A stretch of DNA of 64,000 bases from Comamonas testosteroni. Lineage in GTDB: Bacteria > Pseudomonadota > Gammaproteobacteria > Burkholderiales > Burkholderiaceae_C. The position numbers and the translations under genes were made by a program. The stretch spans positions 2,762,501-2,826,500 of the forward strand of contig NZ_CP129672.1 in NCBI RefSeq assembly GCF_030505195.1, read 5' to 3'. This document shows positions 55,865 through 64,000 of this stretch, piece by piece. Each line of letters starts with the position of its first letter. Position 1 is the first letter of the stretch. The notes beneath the pieces are model-generated. The model was not told the DNA's origin. It saw only the letters and a program-made list of their open reading frames with translations, and ran no database searches.

Positions 55865-55950
55865 GGAGGGGTGGCCGAGTGGTTAAAGGCAGCAGACTGT
55901 AAATCTGCCCGCTAACGCGTACACAGGTTCGAATCCTGTCCCCTCCACCA
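55865..55950 (+). tRNA. tRNA-Tyr (anticodon GTA)
   Basis: An 86-nt class II tRNA with a long variable arm (CCGCTAACGCGTACA region), acceptor GGAGGGG / CCCCTCC and encoded CCA. The anticodon loop in GACTGTAAATC gives GTA. Confidence 0.96.
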
Positions 55951-56008
55951 GCAATGGTTGAGAAGAGCGATTGCTAGAAATAGCAGTCACGTGCAGTAGT
56001 AAATCTGT

Positions 56009-56082
56009 GCGGGAGTAGTTCAATGGTAGAACCCTAGCCTTCCAAGCTAATGACGCGGGTTCGATTCCCGTCTCCCGCTCCA
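56009..56082 (+). tRNA. tRNA-Gly (anticodon TCC)
   Basis: A 74-nt cloverleaf with acceptor GCGGGAG / CTCCCGC and encoded CCA. The anticodon loop CTTCCAA gives TCC. Confidence 0.96.
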
Positions 56083-56126
56083 GTTTGCGAGCAAAGATTT
56101 TAGAAGTTGTTTTTTGCAGCTTCTTT

Positions 56127-56201
<75 letters not shown>

Positions 56202-56276
56202 TTTTCTGGTGCGCTCGCTTGATAGGGTTGCGCCGAAATCCTCTTGCAGTGAATTAGTTTTTTCGGAGTCGGAAAA

Positions 56277-57467
56277 ATGGCAAAAGAAAAATTCGAGCGC
56301 ACGAAGCCCCACGTGAACGTGGGCACCATCGGTCACGTTGACCACGGCAAGACCACCCTGACTGCCGCTATCGCTACCGTGCTGTCCAAGCACTTCGGCG
56401 GTGAAGCCAAGGACTACTCGCAGATCGACAACGCCCCCGAAGAAAAGGCTCGTGGTATCACGATCAACACTTCGCACGTTGAATACGAAACTGCCAACCG
56501 CCACTACGCTCACGTGGACTGCCCCGGTCACGCTGACTATGTGAAGAACATGATCACTGGTGCCGCTCAGATGGACGGCGCCATCTTGGTTTGCTCCGCT
56601 GCTGACGGCCCCATGCCCCAGACTCGCGAGCACATCCTGCTGTCGCGTCAGGTGGGCGTGCCCTACATCATCGTGTTCCTGAACAAGGCCGACATGGTGG
56701 ACGACGAAGAACTGCTGGAACTGGTCGAAATGGAAGTGCGCGAGCTGCTGTCCAAGTACGACTTCCCCGGTGACGACACCCCCATCATCCGCGGCTCCGC
56801 CAAGCTGGCCCTGGAAGGTGACCAGTCCGACAAGGGCGAGCCTGCCATCCTGAAGCTGGCCGAAGCTCTGGACACCTACATCCCCACTCCCGAGCGTGCT
56901 GTTGACGGCGCCTTCGCGATGCCCGTGGAAGACGTGTTCTCCATCTCCGGTCGTGGTACCGTGGTGACCGGCCGTATCGAGCGCGGTATCGTCAAGGTCG
57001 GCGAAGAAATCGAAATCGTCGGTATCAAGGACACCGTCAAGACCACCGTCACCGGCGTGGAAATGTTCCGCAAGCTGCTGGACCAAGGTCAAGCTGGCGA
57101 CAACGTGGGTCTGCTGCTGCGCGGCACCAAGCGTGAAGACGTGGAACGCGGCCAAGTGCTGTGCAAGCCCGGCTCCATCAAGCCCCACACCAACTTCACT
57201 GCTGAAGTTTACGTGCTGTCGAAGGACGAAGGCGGTCGCCACACTCCCTTCTTCAACAACTACCGTCCCCAGTTCTACTTCCGTACAACTGACGTGACCG
57301 GCTCCATCGAACTGCCCGAAGGCAAGGAAATGGTGATGCCTGGCGATAACGTGTCGATCACTGTGAAGCTGATCTCCCCCATCGCCATGGAAGAAGGTCT
57401 GCGTTTCGCTATCCGCGAAGGTGGTCGTACTGTGGGCGCCGGTGTGGTTGCCACGATCATTGCATAA
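56277..57467 (+). CDS. tuf: Elongation factor Tu
   Basis: The product is 396 aa. It delivers aminoacyl-tRNA to the ribosome. The G1 motif is GHVDHGKT, G3 is DCPGH, and G4 is NKAD (in [11 protein letters not shown]). Codon use is that of highly expressed genes. It lies after three tRNA genes, as in the tufB operon; beta-proteobacteria usually have a second copy near the str operon. Confidence 0.98.
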   Translation: MAKEKFERTKPHVNVGTIGHVDHGKTTLTAAIATVLSKHFGGEAKDYSQIDNAPEEKARGITINTSHVEYETANRHYAHVDCPGHADYVKNMITGAAQMDGAILVCSAADGPMPQTREHILLSRQVGVPYIIVFLNKADMVDDEELLELVEMEVRELLSKYDFPGDDTPIIRGSAKLALEGDQSDKGEPAILKLAEALDTYIPTPERAVDGAFAMPVEDVFSISGRGTVVTGRIERGIVKVGEEIEIVGIKDTVKTTVTGVEMFRKLLDQGQAGDNVGLLLRGTKREDVERGQVLCKPGSIKPHTNFTAEVYVLSKDEGGRHTPFFNNYRPQFYFRTTDVTGSIELPEGKEMVMPGDNVSITVKLISPIAMEEGLRFAIREGGRTVGAGVVATIIA

Positions 57468-57476
57468 TTGATTTGT

Positions 57477-57552
57477 AGGGGTATAGCTCAATTGGCAGAG
57501 CGTCGGTCTCCAAAACCGAAGGTTGTAGGTTCGATTCCTACTGCCCCTGCCA
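57477..57552 (+). tRNA. tRNA-Trp (anticodon CCA)
   Basis: A 76-nt cloverleaf with acceptor AGGGGTA / TGCCCCT (one T-G pair) and encoded CCA. The anticodon loop CTCCAAA gives CCA. It lies between tuf and secE, the common arrangement. Confidence 0.96.
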
Positions 57553-57573
57553 CCTCTTAATGGTGGAATCAAC

Positions 57574-57598
57574 AAGAGCCCGCCTTTGGCGGGCTTTT
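57574..57598 (+). terminator. Rho-independent terminator after tRNA-Trp
   Basis: Stem AGCCCGCC / GGCGGGCT with a TTT loop and a short T-run. It separates the tuf-tRNA unit from secE, so secE needs read-through or a nearby promoter. Confidence 0.8.
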
Positions 57599-57610
57599 GT
57601 GTCTTGAAAT

Positions 57611-57626
57611 TGCACATTTTTGTGCA
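57611..57626 (+). other. Small hairpin in the secE leader
   Basis: TGCACA / TGTGCA with a TTTT loop, 13 bp before the secE start codon and in the place of a usual ribosome binding site. Confidence 0.45.
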
Positions 57627-57639
57627 TTTGAAACAAAAT

Positions 57640-58023
57640 ATGGCCACTACTCAGGTTGAAACAGTCAGCTCTGCTGCTGACAAAGCAAAATTAGCCGCTG
57701 TTGCGGCTTTAGTTGTTGCTTCTATTGCTGGCTTTTATCTGTTGAGCAAGCAAGGTGCGCTGGTGCAGTGGGCGACTCTGATTGTCGGCCTGGTGCTGGC
57801 TGCAGGCGTGTTTCTGATTTCTGAGCCGGGCAAGCGCTTCATTGGCTTTGCTCGTGATGCTTGGCGTGAGGTGAAGAAGGTGGTCTGGCCCACCCGCAAA
57901 GAAACCATGCAGATGACACTGTATGTCTTTGCATTTGTGGTGGTGATGGCCTTGTTCTTGTGGTTCACCGATAAGACGCTTGAATGGGTCTTGTACGACT
58001 TGATTTTGGGCTGGAGGAAGTAA
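57640..58023 (+). CDS. secE: SecE, preprotein translocase subunit
   Basis: The product is 127 aa, with three predicted transmembrane helices as in E. coli SecE (127 aa). The conserved cytoplasmic amphipathic region and hinge [16 protein letters not shown] is intact. I chose the ATG before ATTQVE; a longer form would start in the terminator. No ribosome binding site is seen. It overlaps nusG by 1 bp (TAATG). Confidence 0.95.
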   Translation: MATTQVETVSSAADKAKLAAVAALVVASIAGFYLLSKQGALVQWATLIVGLVLAAGVFLISEPGKRFIGFARDAWREVKKVVWPTRKETMQMTLYVFAFVVVMALFLWFTDKTLEWVLYDLILGWRK

Positions 58024-58610
58024 TGGCTGATGCAGTCGAAACAGATGTGAATGGTGGAGCAGCGGGACCCGCCAATCCCGATCTGCGCTGGTATATCGTC
58101 CATGCCTATTCGGGTATGGAGAAGGCTGTCGAGCGCAATATTGCGGAGCGTATTGCTCGCTCGGACATGCAGTCCAAGTTTGGCCGCATCCTGGTGCCTT
58201 CCGAAGAAGTTGTGGAAATGCGCAACGGCACTCGTCGCACCACAGAGCGTCGTCTGTTCCCGGGTTATGTGTTCGTCGAAATGGTGATGGATGACGATAC
58301 CTGGCACCTGGTGAAGCACACCAGCAAGGTGACCGGTTTCGTCGGCGGTGCCAAGAACCGTCCTGCCCCCATTTCTGAAGAAGAAGTTCGCAAGATCGTC
58401 GACCAGATGCAGGAGGGCACCGAAAAGCCCCGTCACAAGGTCGAGTTCATGGTCGGCGAGATGGTGCGTGTCAAGGAAGGCCCTTTCGCAGACTTCAATG
58501 GCTCCGTCGAGGAAGTCAACTACGAAAAGAATCGTCTGCGTGTCTCGGTCACCATCTTTGGCCGCGCAACTCCTGTGGAATTGGAATTCTCTCAAGTTGA
58601 GAAAACTTGA
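58023..58610 (+). CDS. nusG: NusG, transcription antitermination factor
   Basis: The product is 195 aa from the ATG in a TAATG overlap with secE, giving translational coupling. The NGN domain starts [20 protein letters not shown], and the KOW domain has [20 protein letters not shown]. NusG binds RNA polymerase and Rho or S10. A terminator-like hairpin follows. Confidence 0.97.
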   Translation: MADAVETDVNGGAAGPANPDLRWYIVHAYSGMEKAVERNIAERIARSDMQSKFGRILVPSEEVVEMRNGTRRTTERRLFPGYVFVEMVMDDDTWHLVKHTSKVTGFVGGAKNRPAPISEEEVRKIVDQMQEGTEKPRHKVEFMVGEMVRVKEGPFADFNGSVEEVNYEKNRLRVSVTIFGRATPVELEFSQVEKT

Positions 58611-58630
58611 GATTCGCAATAGAATCTAGG

Positions 58631-58665
58631 GCTTCGCATTTTTTGACTCGATGCGAAGCTTTTTT
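58631..58665 (+). terminator. Terminator/attenuator between nusG and rplK
   Basis: Stem GCTTCGCAT / ATGCGAAGC with an 11-nt loop containing TTTTTT, followed by a six-T run. It separates the secE-nusG unit from the ribosomal protein unit, or limits read-through. Confidence 0.8.
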
Positions 58666-58735
58666 GTAGAGTCAGCAACCTCGGGGAGCTGTTTGCAGAC
58701 CTTGCAAATGGCGCTATACCCGTAAGGAGCTCAAC

Positions 58736-59167
58736 ATGGCGAAAAAAATCGTCGGCTTCATCAAGCTGCAAGTGCCAGCTGGTAAGGCCAATCCTTCTCC
58801 TCCTATTGGTCCTGCGCTGGGTCAGCGCGGCCTCAACATCATGGAATTCTGCAAGGCGTTCAACGCCCAGACCCAAGGTGTCGAGCCCGGCCTGCCTCTG
58901 CCCGTGGTGATCACGGCTTTTGCTGACAAGAGCTTCACGTTCGTCATCAAGACTCCTCCCGCAACCGTTCTGATCAAGAAGGCTGTGAAGCTGGACAAGG
59001 GCTCTTCCAATCCTCTGAAGAACAAGGTTGGCAAGATCACACGTGCTCAGCTGGAAGAAATCGCCAAGACCAAGCTGAAGGACATGAACGCCGCTGACGT
59101 TGACGCTGCTGTGCGTACGCTGGCTGGTTCTGCCCGTTCGATGGGCGTGATCGTGGAGGGTGTGTAA
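58736..59167 (+). CDS. rplK: Ribosomal protein L11
   Basis: The product is 143 aa. The conserved [20 protein letters not shown] and the C-terminal rRNA-binding region are present. A strong AAGGAG ribosome binding site precedes the start. The rplA start codon follows immediately. Confidence 0.98.
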   Translation: MAKKIVGFIKLQVPAGKANPSPPIGPALGQRGLNIMEFCKAFNAQTQGVEPGLPLPVVITAFADKSFTFVIKTPPATVLIKKAVKLDKGSSNPLKNKVGKITRAQLEEIAKTKLKDMNAADVDAAVRTLAGSARSMGVIVEGV

Positions 59168-59863
<696 letters not shown>

Positions 59864-60090
59864 TTGCTAGAAATCGTCAGATGAGCCTGGCTCATCTGGT
59901 GTGGTGGGCTGCGGGAGTTGTTGCTTCTGCAGGTCATCCAAGACCGTTGGTGTGATTTGATCACTTAATCACGAAGGCCAACGCAGATGGCGATCCCGCT
60001 GCAGATGGAAATTTTTCCTAAACAGTTGGTCGCTGCAACAAGAGCGTGTATGTAGGGCTTGCCTTGCATATGCATTTGAAGGAGTAGACC
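59864..60090 (+). promoter_or_regulatory. rplJ leader region (probable L10 autoregulatory leader)
   Basis: This 227-bp gene-free leader holds a 9-bp hairpin CAGATGAGC / GCTCATCTG (59878-59898) and further GC-rich pairing near the start of rplJ, ending with a GAAGGAG ribosome binding site. In other proteobacteria the L10(L12) complex binds such a leader to repress translation. The exact structure needs folding. Confidence 0.55.
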
Positions 60091-60615
60091 TTGAGTCTTA
60101 ATCGCAGTGAGAAAGAAGCGGTCATCAACGAAGTGACCAGCCTCGCCGCTAAAGCTCAAACGCTTGTGATCGCGGAATACCGTGGCATCACGGTCGCCGA
60201 CATGACCAAACTGCGTGCCGATGCTCGCAGCAAGGGTGTGAGCCTGAGCGTGTTGAAGAACACCCTGGCCCGCCGTGCTGTTGCCGGTAGCGCGTTTGAC
60301 GTGGTGGCTGACCAGATGACTGGTCCCCTGATCTATGGCTTCTCTGAAGACGCAGTGGCTGCCGCTAAGGTGGTGGCCGACTTCGCGAAGACCAACGACA
60401 AGTTGGTGATTCGCGGTGGTGCGTTCGGAGGCAAGGCCCTGGACATCGACGGCGTTAAGCAACTGGCAAACATCCCCTCCAAGGAAGTACTGCTCGCACA
60501 AGTGTGCGGCTTGCTCATGTCGCCTATCTCGCGTACAGCCGTTGTGCTGGGCGCTCTGGCGGCCAAGAAGGGCGAAGGCTCTGCCGAAGCGGCAACAGAA
60601 ACAGCTGCAGCCTGA
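60091..60615 (+). CDS. rplJ: Ribosomal protein L10
   Basis: The product is 174 aa, starting at a TTG preceded by GGAG at good spacing; no ATG near this point fits. The N-terminal [14 protein letters not shown] and [19 protein letters not shown] segments are typical. The C-terminal helix that binds L7/L12 dimers is Ala/Glu-rich. A TTG start can limit expression and may be part of regulation. Confidence 0.96.
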   Translation: MSLNRSEKEAVINEVTSLAAKAQTLVIAEYRGITVADMTKLRADARSKGVSLSVLKNTLARRAVAGSAFDVVADQMTGPLIYGFSEDAVAAAKVVADFAKTNDKLVIRGGAFGGKALDIDGVKQLANIPSKEVLLAQVCGLLMSPISRTAVVLGALAAKKGEGSAEAATETAAA

Positions 60616-60651
60616 GTGCTCGGCAAAACCAACCAATTTTAGGAAATCAAA

Positions 60652-61029
60652 ATGGCATTCGATAAAGACGCATTCCTGACCGCCCTGGACAGCATGACTG
60701 TTCTGGAACTGAACGACCTGGTCAAGGCTATTGAAGAGAAGTTTGGCGTGTCCGCCGCTGCTATGGCTGCTCCCGCTGCTGGCGGTGCTGCTGGCGGCGC
60801 TGCTGCTGTTGAAGAAAAGACCGAATTCAACGTGGTGCTGACCGAAGCTGGCGCCAACAAGGTGTCCGTGATTAAGGCTGTGCGCGAAATCACCGGCCTG
60901 GGTCTGAAGGAAGCCAAGGACCTGGTCGACGGCGCTCCCAAGACCGTGAAGGAAGCCGCTCCCAAGGCTGACGCTGAAGCCGCTGTGAAGAAGCTGGTTG
61001 AAGCCGGTGCTAAGGCTGAACTGAAGTAA
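60652..61029 (+). CDS. rplL: Ribosomal protein L7/L12
   Basis: The product is 125 aa. An N-terminal dimerisation domain, an Ala/Gly-rich hinge ([20 protein letters not shown]) and the C-terminal factor-binding domain ([20 protein letters not shown]) are all present. An AGGAAA ribosome binding site precedes the start. Confidence 0.98.
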   Translation: MAFDKDAFLTALDSMTVLELNDLVKAIEEKFGVSAAAMAAPAAGGAAGGAAAVEEKTEFNVVLTEAGANKVSVIKAVREITGLGLKEAKDLVDGAPKTVKEAAPKADAEAAVKKLVEAGAKAELK

Positions 61030-61044
61030 TTCAGTGAAATCAAG

Positions 61045-61077
61045 GGCTGGAGACTCGTAAAAGGGTCTCCAGCCTTT
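61045..61077 (+). terminator. rplL-rpoB attenuator hairpin
   Basis: A 10-bp perfect stem GGCTGGAGAC / GTCTCCAGCC with a 10-nt loop and only TTT after it. A partial terminator at this place is known in E. coli and lowers rpoB expression relative to rplL. The remaining 228 bp up to rpoB hold no gene. Confidence 0.75.
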
Positions 61078-61304
61078 GGCGCTTGTGGAACGCGCTGAAA
61101 GAACACACCAGAAAGCAGGTTTCCTAGGGAGTCTGCTTTTTAGTGTCTTCTGACAATCCGACAGCAGAAGATGCCTTGGTTCGGGCGATGTGCAACGCAT
61201 CGCCGTCAGCCATGGTTGGTAGTGGCCAACCGCCAAGCCCGCAGGAGAACCCTGTGGGGCAGTCGTCGCAGACCCAGGACTCATGTCTTTGCCCGGAGAT
61301 CTCA

Positions 61305-64000
<2,696 letters not shown>

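Noticed and set aside
57477..57552. tRNA-Trp acceptor T-G pair as a sign of a pseudogene
   Set aside because: The pair is a normal wobble; all other stems, the loops and CCA are intact.
58693..58721. TTGCAG-16-TATACC as promoter for rplK
   Set aside because: The -10 would lie so close to the start codon that the transcript would lose part of the ribosome binding site.

Overview
The window looks like a chromosomal segment of a beta-proteobacterium of the order Burkholderiales, most likely family Comamonadaceae and close to Comamonas. The evidence is high GC, the gene orders lipA-lipB-DUF493, atpIBEFHAGDC and tRNA-tuf-tRNA(Trp)-secE-nusG-rplKAJL-rpoB, the EIIA(Man)-HPr-EI set, and short palindromic repeats I recognise from that family. 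This placement is inference from content; no database search was possible. I see no insertion sequence, prophage or CRISPR array. The left edge cuts fliF and the right edge cuts rpoB.

Region 1 (1-25.6 kb) is a flagellar locus. It runs fliF(partial)-G-H-I-J-D-S-T-K-L-fliA-motA-motB-flgM-flgN-glucosaminidase, then an inverted flgA, then flgB-C-D-E-F-G-H-I-J-K-L, an unrecognised 353-aa gene, a PilZ (YcgR-like) gene and two tandem flagellin genes on the minus strand. The block fliD-S-T-K-L-fliA-motA-motB matches the order lafB-C-D-E-F-S-T-U of lateral (Flag-2) systems. The locus carries its own sigma-28, anti-sigma factor, stators and candidate c-di-GMP brake, so it looks like a self-contained second flagellar system. 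FlgJ is split into two genes about 8 kb apart.

Region 2 (25.6-36 kb) holds a GNAT acetyltransferase, cytochrome b561 divergent from cytochrome c', a TlpA-like thioredoxin, a lipoprotein, an incomplete regulatory PTS (EIIA(Man), HPr, EI), a Fur-box promoter followed by about 265 nt of apparently non-coding DNA and a terminator (candidate iron-regulated sRNA), and the lipoate genes lipA, lipB and a DUF493 gene.

Region 3 (34.7-41.9 kb) is the complete F1Fo ATP synthase operon, with a palindromic repeat between atpD and atpC.

Region 4 (42-55.6 kb) holds small envelope genes, a cold-shock/DUF1294 fusion, a LemA and two TPM-domain genes, a Rossmann-like protein, a YheT-type hydrolase, a diheme cytochrome c and an RND efflux operon with a divergent TetR regulator that shares a palindromic operator.

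Region 5 (55.7-64 kb) is the tRNA(Arg), tRNA(Tyr), tRNA(Gly), tRNA(Thr), tuf, tRNA(Trp), secE, nusG, rplKAJL and rpoB translation/transcription block, with hairpins at the usual control points.
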